Source: Tenacibaculum aiptasiae (GTDB lineage Bacteria; Bacteroidota; Bacteroidia; Flavobacteriales; Flavobacteriaceae). From it: 64,000 nucleotides of DNA. The translations under genes were made by a program, and so were the position numbers. Position 1 is the first letter of the stretch. Every line of letters begins with the position of its first letter. The notes beneath the pieces were generated by a model. That model ran no database searches. It was given only the letters and a program-made list of their open reading frames with translations, and had not been told where the DNA came from. Positions 36,300-44,159 of this stretch are shown piece by piece. The stretch covers positions 694,964 to 758,963 of the forward strand of contig NZ_WAAU01000008.1 in assembly GCF_008806755.1 (NCBI RefSeq), in the 5' to 3' direction.

Positions 36300-37538
36300 A
36301 TGGCAATTGTAAAACCTTTTAAAGCAGTAAGAGCTACTCGTGATAAAGTAGCTATGGTTTCATCTAAATCATATGAAATTTATACTTCAGAGATGTTAAA
36401 AGCTAAATTAGCGTTTAACCCTTATTCTTTTCTACATGTAATTAATCCTGGATATAAATATCATAAAGAAGATATTAGTGGAGAACAACGCTTTAAATTG
36501 GTACACAATCGTTATTTAGAATTTAAAGAAGATAAAATTTTCACTCAAGACGAAGCACCTGCTTTTTATATTTATCAAAAAACAACTCCTACAAATTCTT
36601 TTTGTGGAATTATAGCTGCAACCTCAGTTGAAGATTATCATAATGATGTTATAAAAAAACATGAAGGAACTCTTAGAGAACGAGAATTACTCTTTGAAAA
36701 CTATTTAAAGAATACAGGATTCAACTCAGAACCTGTACTCCTTACCTACCCTGATAATGATGTTATTGAATCTATCATCAAAAAATATCAGGCTGAAAGA
36801 GCTGAATATGAATTTTCTACTACCGACAAGGATCATCATTTATTATGGATTGTAAATGATAAAAATGATATTGAGCAAATAACAAAAGCATTTGACAATG
36901 TCGATACTTTGTATATAGCAGATGGGCACCATAGATCTACTTCTTCTTGTTTACTTGCTAAAAATTTAGCCAAAGACAATCCAAATCATATCGGTAAAGA
37001 AAAATACAACTCATTTATGAGTTACTTACTACCAGAAAGCCAATTAAGTATTTATGAGTTTAATCGTTTCATAAAAGATTTAAATGGTTTAACTCCTGAT
37101 GAATTTTTAATTGAATTAGATACTTTTTTCAGAATTGAAAATAGAGGTCAAGAATTATACAGACCTAAAGAGAGACATCACTTTAGCATGTATTTAAATG
37201 GAGAGTTTTATGCACTGTACCTTAGAAAATCTGCTTATGAATTTACTGATTCTTTAAGTCGACTAGATGCACAAATTCTTTATACAACAGTCCTAAAACC
37301 AATTTTAGGTATTAATGATATTAGAAATGCATCAAAAATTATCTATTCACAAGATAAATCAGACAGTTTAGAATTAAAAACAAAAGTTGATAGTGGAGAT
37401 TTTAAAATTTCTTTTGGAATGTTACCAACCACTATTGAAGAACTAAAAAATATTGTAGATTCAGGAAAATTAATGCCTCCAAAAACTACCTATATTGAAC
37501 CAAAATTAAGAAGTGCTTTAACTATTTATGAATTCTAA
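36300..37538 (+). CDS. DUF1015 family protein
   Basis: 412 residues of the DUF1015 (SerB-associated HprK-like) family. Recognisable segments: IVKPFKAVRATRDKVAMVSS at the start, NPYSFLHVINPGYKY, TLYIADGHHRSTSSCLLAKN (the most conserved motif, with the HH pair) and FGMLPTTIEELKNIVDSGKLMPPKTTYIEPK near the end. Family members lie next to serA/serC in many Bacteroidetes and archaea, and a role in serine or kinase-linked metabolism has been suggested, but is not established by this sequence. It follows the SerA-like gene by 3 bp and overlaps or abuts yggS. Confidence 0.9.
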   Translation: MAIVKPFKAVRATRDKVAMVSSKSYEIYTSEMLKAKLAFNPYSFLHVINPGYKYHKEDISGEQRFKLVHNRYLEFKEDKIFTQDEAPAFYIYQKTTPTNSFCGIIAATSVEDYHNDVIKKHEGTLRERELLFENYLKNTGFNSEPVLLTYPDNDVIESIIKKYQAERAEYEFSTTDKDHHLLWIVNDKNDIEQITKAFDNVDTLYIADGHHRSTSSCLLAKNLAKDNPNHIGKEKYNSFMSYLLPESQLSIYEFNRFIKDLNGLTPDEFLIELDTFFRIENRGQELYRPKERHHFSMYLNGEFYALYLRKSAYEFTDSLSRLDAQILYTTVLKPILGINDIRNASKIIYSQDKSDSLELKTKVDSGDFKISFGMLPTTIEELKNIVDSGKLMPPKTTYIEPKLRSALTIYEF

Positions 37539-37539
37539 T

Positions 37540-38208
37540 ATGATCACTGGAATTAAAGAAAATCTTCAAAAAATAAAAAATAGTATACCAGAAAACGTAA
37601 CCTTAGTTGCTGTTTCAAAAACCAAGCCAATAGCTGACATTCAAGAAGCTTATGAGGCTGGCCAACGTGTATTTGGTGAAAACAAAATACAAGAAATGGT
37701 TAATAAGTACGATAACTTACCTAAAGATATTAAATGGCACATGATAGGTCATTTACAACGAAACAAGGTTAAGTACATGGCTCATTTTGTTGATTTAATT
37801 CATGGTGTAGATAGCTTTAAAACTTTGAAAGAGATTAATAAACAAGCTAAAAAACACGGTAGAGTTATCAATTGTCTTTTACAAGCTCGTATAGCTAAAG
37901 AAGATACTAAATTTGGATTATTATTTTCTGATATTGAAGAAATATTATCTTCAGAAGAGTTATCTGAACTAGGACATATAAACATTGTTGGTTTAATGGG
38001 AATGGCCACATTTACTAATAATCAGCAACAACTTCAAGAAGAATTTTCGTCATTAGCTAATTTTTTCAAGAAAAATCAGGAAAAATACTCTAACCTAAAT
38101 ACACTTTCAATGGGAATGAGTGGTGACTATCAATTGGCTATTGAAAACGGAAGCAATATGGTTAGAATTGGTAGTTCTATTTTTGGAGTTAGAAATTATA
38201 TTGTTTAA
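37540..38208 (+). CDS. YggS family PLP-binding protein
   Basis: About 222 residues of the alanine racemase N-terminal-like fold. PLP lysine in VAVSKTKP, FGENKIQEM, HMIGHLQRNKVKYM and LSMGMSGDYQLAIENGSNMVRIGSSIFG are all present. YggS/PipY proteins take part in PLP homeostasis and have no known catalytic reaction. I place the start at the ATG at 37540, two bases after the DUF1015 stop; the ATG at 37528 overlaps the end of DUF1015 and would add MNSN. Both are in frame, and the choice is based on the short N-terminus of homologs. Confidence 0.93.
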   Translation: MITGIKENLQKIKNSIPENVTLVAVSKTKPIADIQEAYEAGQRVFGENKIQEMVNKYDNLPKDIKWHMIGHLQRNKVKYMAHFVDLIHGVDSFKTLKEINKQAKKHGRVINCLLQARIAKEDTKFGLLFSDIEEILSSEELSELGHINIVGLMGMATFTNNQQQLQEEFSSLANFFKKNQEKYSNLNTLSMGMSGDYQLAIENGSNMVRIGSSIFGVRNYIV

Positions 38209-38241
38209 ATTTACATTAATCAGCTAAAAAGAGAAAAAGAA

Positions 38242-39339
38242 TTGTACGCAATTTTAGACATTGAAACGACAGGAGGTAAATTTAACGAAGAAGGCATTAC
38301 TGAAATTGCTATTCACAAATTTGATGGACATCAAATAGTAGATCAATTTATAAGTTTAGTAAATCCTGAAAGAGAAATTCAAGAGTTTGTTGTTAAACTA
38401 ACAGGTATTAACAATAAAATGCTTCGTAATGCACCTAAGTTTTATGAAGTAGCTAAACGAATTATTGAAATTACTGAAGACTGCATCATTATTGCTCACA
38501 ATGCTAGCTTTGATTATAGAATTTTACGTACAGAATTTGATCGTTTGGGGTTTAATTACCAACGCAATACCTTATGTACTGTTTCACTTAGTAAAAAATT
38601 AATTCCAGAAGCCCCTTCGCATAGTTTAGGTAAACTATGTAGGTTTGTTGGTATACCAATGTCTGACAGACATAGAGCTAATGGTGATGCTTTAGCTACT
38701 GTACAACTTTTCAAGTTATTACTAGAAAAAGATATTGATAAGGAAATTATTCAGCAATCCATAAAATATACTGATAACCGACACGAAAAACAACGTTTCT
38801 TAAAAATATTAGACAAACTTCCAGAAAGACAAGGTGTATTTTATGCTCACAATGAAGAAGGTAAAATCATATACATTGGTCGAGGAAAAAATATAAAACA
38901 GGAAGTAAATAAACTCTTTTTAAAAGAAACACCTAAAGCTCAAAAAGTACAAAAGAGAGTTGTAGAAATAAGTTATGAAGAAACTGGAAACATTCTTCTT
39001 ACACGTTTAAAATACCATACAGAACTTCTTAAATTAAAACCTAAATTTAATATTATTCGTAGAAGAAAAGTTAATGATAGAAACTTCAATCACGATAACT
39101 TTTTAATTGTAGATAAAGGGAGAATCCCTGAAGAGCATGGTGTTATTTTAGTAGAAAACAATCAAGTAGTTGGGTATACTTTTACCAATTTAGCTTTTCA
39201 AGAAAATCAACTAGCTATTTTAAAATCTATGGTGACCCCAATTGAGGACAAACAGTTGGCTAAAACCATAATTAAAAACTACTTACTTAAAAACAAAGTA
39301 CCTAAAATAGTAAGACTACAAGTAGAAAATAATTTGTAA
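38242..39339 (+). CDS. DnaQ-like exonuclease fused to a GIY-YIG domain
   Basis: 365 residues starting at a TTG codon: the first residues MYAILDIETTGG are already the first catalytic motif of a DEDDh 3'-5' exonuclease, so no later start is possible. The exonuclease domain covers about 1-165 (IAHNASFDYRILRTEF, SHSLGKLCRFVGIPMSDRHRANGDALAT). Residues about 195-280 form a GIY-YIG nuclease module (GVFYAHNEEGKIIYIGRGKNI) as in UvrC/Cho, ending with NIIRRRK. The domain pair suggests a repair role, cutting and degrading DNA. It lies 33 bp after yggS in the same run. Confidence 0.9.
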   Translation: MYAILDIETTGGKFNEEGITEIAIHKFDGHQIVDQFISLVNPEREIQEFVVKLTGINNKMLRNAPKFYEVAKRIIEITEDCIIIAHNASFDYRILRTEFDRLGFNYQRNTLCTVSLSKKLIPEAPSHSLGKLCRFVGIPMSDRHRANGDALATVQLFKLLLEKDIDKEIIQQSIKYTDNRHEKQRFLKILDKLPERQGVFYAHNEEGKIIYIGRGKNIKQEVNKLFLKETPKAQKVQKRVVEISYEETGNILLTRLKYHTELLKLKPKFNIIRRRKVNDRNFNHDNFLIVDKGRIPEEHGVILVENNQVVGYTFTNLAFQENQLAILKSMVTPIEDKQLAKTIIKNYLLKNKVPKIVRLQVENNL

Positions 39340-39364
39340 TATTGTCTTAAATCAACTTTTTCAT

Positions 39365-40183
39365 TTGAAAACCGAATCAAAAAATTGGAAAGAAAAACTT
39401 CATGAAATAATTTATGAAGCGGATACTCCTGCGGGTAAATTATTCGACATTGTATTATTAATTGCAATTATAGCTAGTATTGTGTTAGTTATGTTAGAAA
39501 GCGTTAATAGCATCAATGCGAAGTATGGCGAAATTTTAAACATTTCTGAATGGTTGATTACGATTCTTTTTTCTGTTGAATATATTGTTCGTATCGTTTC
39601 TATAAATAGACCTCAAAAGTATATTTTTAGTTTTTATGGTGTTATTGATTTACTTTCAACATTACCCAAATACTTAGCTATTTTCTTTACTGGCACGCAT
39701 AGTTTAGTTGCTTTAAGAGCATTACGATTACTACGTGTTTTTAGAATCTTAAAACTTGCTCGTTTCATAGGAGAATCTAATAACTTTATGAAAGCACTTA
39801 AAGCAAGTAGAGCTAAAATAGCTGTATTCTTATTTTTCGTATTAATTTTATGTGTCATTTTAGGTACTGTAATGTATTTGATTGAAGGTGGAGATAATGG
39901 TTTTACAAGTATTCCTAGAAGTGTATATTGGGCCATTGTAACACTTACAACTGTTGGTTATGGAGATATTGCTCCTCATACACCTTTTGGGCAATTTATA
40001 GCTAGTATTATTATGATTCTTGGTTATGGTATTATTGCTGTTCCTACGGGTATAGTTAGTTCTGAAATGGTTAAAGTGAACGATATAAACTTAAATACAC
40101 AATCTTGTCCTAGTTGCTCTTATGAAGGACATGACGATGATGCCTCTTACTGTAATCATTGTGGAAGTAAATTACACGACTAA
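39365..40183 (+). CDS. Voltage-gated-type potassium channel with C-terminal zinc ribbon
   Basis: 272 residues, 6-TM Kv-like ion transporter. Six membrane helices, an arginine-rich S4 (RALRLLRVFRILKLARF) and the selectivity filter TVGYGD (196-201) are all visible. Behind helix 6 is a short C-terminal tail with four cysteines (CPSC...CNHC, about 249-268), a zinc ribbon unusual for this family. It starts at TTG 39365, since the first internal Met is inside helix 1. The next gene, miaA, begins immediately after the stop codon. Confidence 0.92.
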   Translation: MKTESKNWKEKLHEIIYEADTPAGKLFDIVLLIAIIASIVLVMLESVNSINAKYGEILNISEWLITILFSVEYIVRIVSINRPQKYIFSFYGVIDLLSTLPKYLAIFFTGTHSLVALRALRLLRVFRILKLARFIGESNNFMKALKASRAKIAVFLFFVLILCVILGTVMYLIEGGDNGFTSIPRSVYWAIVTLTTVGYGDIAPHTPFGQFIASIIMILGYGIIAVPTGIVSSEMVKVNDINLNTQSCPSCSYEGHDDDASYCNHCGSKLHD

Positions 40184-41086
40184 ATGAAAAATACTTTAAT
40201 TACCATTGTTGGTGCAACGGCTATTGGAAAAACTGCACTTAGTATAAAACTAGCGCAACATTTTGGTTGTGATATCATTTCATGTGATTCTCGTCAATTT
40301 TATAAAGAAATGTGTATTGGAACTGCAGTTCCTGACGCTGAGGAACTGGCTTCTGCGACACATCATTTTATTCAAAATAGAAGTATTTTTGAAGATTATT
40401 CTGTTGGGCAATTTGAAAAAGATGCTTTAACTAAATTAGATGAATTGTTTCTTAAAAATCCTATTCAAATTATGGTCGGTGGAAGTGGCTTATATGTTGA
40501 TGCTGCTTTAAAAGGTTTAGATTATTTTCCTGATGTAGATCCTGCTATTAGAGTTAATCTTACTAAAGAATTAGAAGAAAAAGGAATTGAACATCTTCAA
40601 AGTAAATTAAAAGACTTGGATCCAGAAACATATAATTCTATTGCTATAGACAATCCTCACAGACTTATTAGAGCTTTAGAAATTTGTATTGGCACAAATA
40701 AAACATATTCATCTTTTAAAAATAAACCTAAAACACCACGTAATTTTCAATCAATCAAAATAGGGTTAACTGCTGATAGAGAAAAAATGTATAACCGTAT
40801 TAATCAAAGAGTTGACATTATGATTAACAACGGTTTATTGGAAGAAGCTAAGAAACTGTACCCCCATAAAAAGCTAAACGCGTTACAAACCGTTGGATAT
40901 CGAGAGCTTTTCGAATATTTTGATGGAAATTTTACTAAAGAATTTGCTATAGAAGAAATTAAGAAAAACACACGTCGTTTTGCTAAAAGACAGGGTACAT
41001 GGTTTAGAAAAGATAAAAGTATTATTTGGTTCGATTTTCAAGATGATATACAGCATATTATCCAAGAAATAGAAAATAAAATTTAA
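40184..41086 (+). CDS. miaA: tRNA dimethylallyltransferase
   Basis: Transfers the isopentenyl group from DMAPP to N6 of A37 in tRNAs reading UNN codons. 300 residues with P-loop VGATAIGKTALS at the N-terminus, the DSRQFYKEM motif, FEDYSVGQFEKDA, MVGGSGLYVDAALKGLD, and the C-terminal ETLA-like NALQTVGYRELFEYF. The catalytic residues are present. It begins directly after the stop of the potassium channel gene, with no gap. Confidence 0.97.
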   Translation: MKNTLITIVGATAIGKTALSIKLAQHFGCDIISCDSRQFYKEMCIGTAVPDAEELASATHHFIQNRSIFEDYSVGQFEKDALTKLDELFLKNPIQIMVGGSGLYVDAALKGLDYFPDVDPAIRVNLTKELEEKGIEHLQSKLKDLDPETYNSIAIDNPHRLIRALEICIGTNKTYSSFKNKPKTPRNFQSIKIGLTADREKMYNRINQRVDIMINNGLLEEAKKLYPHKKLNALQTVGYRELFEYFDGNFTKEFAIEEIKKNTRRFAKRQGTWFRKDKSIIWFDFQDDIQHIIQEIENKI

Positions 41087-41119
41087 CTACTTTTAAGTTT
41101 TTCAATTTATTCTCTTTTA

Positions 41120-41127
41120 TATATTTG
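41120..41127 (+). promoter_or_regulatory. -7 promoter element of the OmpH/Skp gene
   Basis: TATATTTG, an exact TAnnTTTG match, 21 bp before the ATG at 41149. Confidence 0.55.
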
Positions 41128-41148
41128 TGAAAAATAATTAAGAAAACA

Positions 41149-41652
41149 ATGAAATTTAAATTTATACTTTTTGTAATAACATTATTTACAACATTATCAT
41201 ATGCGCAGACTAAAGTAGGTACTGTTAATAGTGATTATATTATTGGTAAAATGCCACAAATGAAGAATGTTATTCGTAGAGTTGAAAATTATGGAAAAAA
41301 ACTAGATTCTTCTTTTCAAATAAAAGCTAAAGATTTTCAAGCAAAAGTTGAAGCTTATAAAGCAGCTGAAAAAACATTATCTCATGAAGAAAAAAAATCC
41401 AAAGTTCAAGAAATTGCTACTTTAGAGCAAGAAATTGGAAGTTTTAGACAAAACGGAGCTAAATTATTACAAATTCAAAAAAACGATAGTATGCGTCCAT
41501 TGTATAAAAAATTAAGTGAAGTTATAGCTGAAGTTGCAAAAGCAAATGGATATACTCAAATTTTAACAACCAACGGTAACCAATTTGAATATATTGATGA
41601 ACGTTATGATATAACTAAGTTAGTTTTAGAAAAATTAGGAATTAAAGAATAA
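41149..41652 (+). CDS. OmpH/Skp family periplasmic chaperone
   Basis: 167 residues: signal peptide (MKFKFILFVITLFTTLSYAQ), then the OmpH pattern TKVGTVNSDYIIGKMPQM, a long charged coiled-coil (about 45-115, with AKDFQAKVEAYKAAEKTLS and repeats of E and K) and a C-terminal strand. OmpH/Skp proteins form trimers that hold unfolded outer-membrane proteins in the periplasm. It has its own promoter box, and the following DUF1853 gene starts 9 bp later. Confidence 0.9.
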   Translation: MKFKFILFVITLFTTLSYAQTKVGTVNSDYIIGKMPQMKNVIRRVENYGKKLDSSFQIKAKDFQAKVEAYKAAEKTLSHEEKKSKVQEIATLEQEIGSFRQNGAKLLQIQKNDSMRPLYKKLSEVIAEVAKANGYTQILTTNGNQFEYIDERYDITKLVLEKLGIKE

Positions 41653-41661
41653 GCTCTTTTG

Positions 41662-42480
41662 ATGGATAAAAAATCAAAAGATTTATTATTACAATATAAA
41701 GGATTTTTAGAAACACCTTTTCTATGGCATGGAAAAGGTGTTTTTGATTTCATACAGTTTGAAATTTCAAACCTCAAAACTACTTCTTTTGATGCTATAA
41801 TTATTCAAAAACTTCGCTTAGGTAAACTTGTAGAACGTTTTGTTTCTTTTCACTTACAACAAAAGCCTAGTATAAAAATACTTACAGAAAATTTACAAAT
41901 TCAGGAAGGAAAAAGAACAGTAGGAGAATTAGATTGTATATTATTAAAAGAAGATAAGCCAATTCATTTAGAAATTATTTATAAATTCTATTTATATGAT
42001 TCTAATGTAGGTAGTACTGAAATTGAGCATTGGATAGGTCCCAATAGAAGAGATAGTTTGTATCAAAAACTAACTAAATTAAAAGAAAAACAATTACCCC
42101 TACTCTATTCTAAAGAGTGTGCTACTTATTTACAAGATTTAAATTTATCTGCTCATGAAATTGAACAACAAGTATATTTTAAAGCTCAATTGTTCACTCA
42201 TTTAAAAAGTTTTAAAAAAGATAAATTCCCAATTATAAACAATGAATGTATTGCTGGATTTTATATTCATCCTAATGAATTAGAGCAATTTAAAGATTCT
42301 AAGTTTTATATTCCAAACAAACATAATTGGTTAGTAATACCTCATACTAACATTAACTGGTTAAACTTTAATGATTTTACTTCTAAACTTCAAATCTATT
42401 TAGACGAAGAAAATGCTCCTTTATGCTGGCTTAAAAAACCTAATGGTGAACTTATTAAATTCTTTGTGGTTTGGTGGTAA
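41662..42480 (+). CDS. DUF1853 family protein
   Basis: 272 residues from the ATG at 41662 (a TTG one codon before is less likely). The DUF1853 pattern is seen: SFHLQQ, then GELDCILL (39 residues later), HLEIIYKFYLYD, EIEHWIGPNRRDSL and GFYIHPNELEQF. The ELDCIL...LEI(I)YKF arrangement resembles a PD-(D/E)xK nuclease core (Asp, then Glu-x-Lys-like), so it may be a nuclease, but activity is not shown. The 3' end overlaps the convergent EamA gene by 26 bp. Confidence 0.85.
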   Translation: MDKKSKDLLLQYKGFLETPFLWHGKGVFDFIQFEISNLKTTSFDAIIIQKLRLGKLVERFVSFHLQQKPSIKILTENLQIQEGKRTVGELDCILLKEDKPIHLEIIYKFYLYDSNVGSTEIEHWIGPNRRDSLYQKLTKLKEKQLPLLYSKECATYLQDLNLSAHEIEQQVYFKAQLFTHLKSFKKDKFPIINNECIAGFYIHPNELEQFKDSKFYIPNKHNWLVIPHTNINWLNFNDFTSKLQIYLDEENAPLCWLKKPNGELIKFFVVWW

Positions 42481-43378
42481 CTTTATTTTTGGTTATTCTT
42501 TTCCTTGAGGTTATAAAATATACTCCGGTTAACAATACTATAGAAGCTATTATCGATTGACGAGTTAATTCTTCATCTAACAAACTCCAACCTAATACCA
42601 AAGCTATTACTGGGTTTACATAAGCGGATGTTGCTACTTTTTCTGGAGAAACCATTTTTAATAAATAATTAAATGCAGTAAAAGCAACTATCCCACCAAA
42701 CACAATTAAAAACACCATTGACATCTGAGTTTTATAAGACCATTCAAATGGAGAAATCCATGTTTCTTTAAAAATTAAACTTGCTGTACCTAACATTATA
42801 GCTGCAAATAACATTTGATATCCTGTACTTACTAAATAGTTTTTAGGCAAATCGGCCTTAGCCACAAAAACACTACCATAACTCCAACTCAACACACAAG
42901 TTAACATCATAAAAATTCCTAAAACACTTCCTTCTGAGGTAGAAATCTCTTCCTGACTTACCAATAAGTACATTCCTACCATTCCTAACAAAACACCGAT
43001 CATTGATTTTTTTTGCATTCTTTTCCCATCAATCAAACGTAATAAGAACAATACAAATAAGGGCTGAGTTGAAGCCAACAACGCTGCAAAGCCGCTATCT
43101 ACATATTTCAACGCCCATACAAAAACACCATTACCATATACCAAGAACAAGAACGCCGCTATTACCGAATTAACAAACTGATTTTTTGATAATTTTGTAG
43201 GTATCTTCATCAATTTAGCTATCAAAATAATTAATAAACCGGCCATTAAAAAACGTATGGTTGCTAAAAACAAAGGCGGAATTTCTGTTACTGCTATTTT
43301 ATTAAATAAATAGGTAGATCCCCATATAATATAGATAGAAAAAAACGCTCCAATTATTAATAGTTTTGATGTTTTCAT
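42455..43378 (-). CDS. EamA family (DMT) transporter
   Basis: 307 residues with ten membrane helices and the two EamA repeats (YIIWGSTYLFNKIAV in the first, LSWSYGSVFVAKADL in the second). It belongs to the drug/metabolite transporter superfamily of inner-membrane permeases, most like YedA/RhaT-like exporters. The substrate cannot be predicted. Transcription is from the right, and the 3' end overlaps the end of the DUF1853 gene. Confidence 0.92.
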   Translation of the reverse strand: MKTSKLLIIGAFFSIYIIWGSTYLFNKIAVTEIPPLFLATIRFLMAGLLIILIAKLMKIPTKLSKNQFVNSVIAAFLFLVYGNGVFVWALKYVDSGFAALLASTQPLFVLFLLRLIDGKRMQKKSMIGVLLGMVGMYLLVSQEEISTSEGSVLGIFMMLTCVLSWSYGSVFVAKADLPKNYLVSTGYQMLFAAIMLGTASLIFKETWISPFEWSYKTQMSMVFLIVFGGIVAFTAFNYLLKMVSPEKVATSAYVNPVIALVLGWSLLDEELTRQSIIASIVLLTGVYFITSRKRITKNKVTTKPQRI

Positions 43379-43479
43379 TTTTGCTTGCCTTCTAGAGATA
43401 AAAGTACAATTATACTTTCAATTTATTCAAACAAAAAGAATTTCATTTTCTCTATTGACTATAAACTACAATAAACATT

Positions 43480-43513
43480 AAACTCGCATGCATATTACTA
43501 TACATACGAGTTT
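43480..43513 (-). terminator. Candidate terminator/hairpin after the YiaA gene
   Basis: AAACTCGCATGCATA (43480-43494) and TATACATACGAGTTT (43499-43513) are complementary except for two positions that are G-U pairs when read as minus-strand RNA but A-C mismatches on the plus strand, so the structure acts on the minus strand. It lies 6 bp past the YiaA stop codon. There is no strong T-run after it. Confidence 0.5.
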
Positions 43514-43519
43514 TCTTAA

Positions 43520-44017
43520 TTAATGATTCCCTTCTTCACTTTTATTTTCCTTTATATAAGCAATATCCCTTGTATTTTTTTGTACAGATATGGCAGCGAA
43601 AAGACTTAATGTAAAAGACATACCATAAAATCCTTTTTCACTCAATAATAAATCTGCATTCCAAAGTCCAACTACTAACAGAACAATAGATGTTATAGTG
43701 GTAAACCAACTCATTCCGTAATAAATCTCTGTTACTTGTATTCCTTCTAATTTATCTCTAATTGTTTTCTGTATAGAGATAACTGAGAATAACGCAAAAA
43801 GCAATACTGTAAAATAATACCCTTTCTCATTCAATTCCATCTCAGCATTCCATAGTCCAATACAATATGCTGAAATCCCTATTATTAATACTCCCCATGA
43901 AGCTCCCACAAATGCCGATGTTGGTTTTTGATCAAAAACTTTAACTGTTTTATTCTTTTTCTTTTTAACCTCTTTAGTATGTTCAAAAGTTTCTATTTGG
44001 TTATTCATAATTTTCAT
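43520..44017 (-). CDS. YiaA/YiaB family inner-membrane protein
   Basis: 165 residues with four membrane helices in two YiaA repeats ([22 protein letters not shown] followed by [25 protein letters not shown]; then [50 protein letters not shown]). The internal duplication is obvious. Function is unknown. The N-terminal 30 residues are charged and probably cytoplasmic. An alternative ATG at 44008 would drop three residues. Confidence 0.92.
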   Translation of the reverse strand: MKIMNNQIETFEHTKEVKKKKNKTVKVFDQKPTSAFVGASWGVLIIGISAYCIGLWNAEMELNEKGYYFTVLLFALFSVISIQKTIRDKLEGIQVTEIYYGMSWFTTITSIVLLVVGLWNADLLLSEKGFYGMSFTLSLFAAISVQKNTRDIAYIKENKSEEGNH

Positions 44018-44078
44018 TTTTAATTACAGGACAAAAATGCAATGACTATTATTTTTTTTAAAAACAAAATATTCGAAA

Positions 44079-44159
44079 AACCAACGATATAATTCAACTC
44101 AAAAATTAAAAAAAAACTATATTTACTATATTTTAAAAACAAATAACCAACGATATAAT
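44079..44159 (+). repeat. Pair of 15-bp direct repeats before the 502-residue gene
   Basis: AACCAACGATATAAT occurs at 44079-44093 and again at 44145-44159, 66 bp apart, each preceded by a run resembling TTTTAAAAACAAA. The second copy runs into the ATG at 44158. It may be a binding site array or a remnant of duplication. Confidence 0.7.

Noticed and set aside
44079..44159. CRISPR or repeat array
   Set aside because: Only two copies of the 15-bp repeat are present, with no series of spacers and no cas genes.
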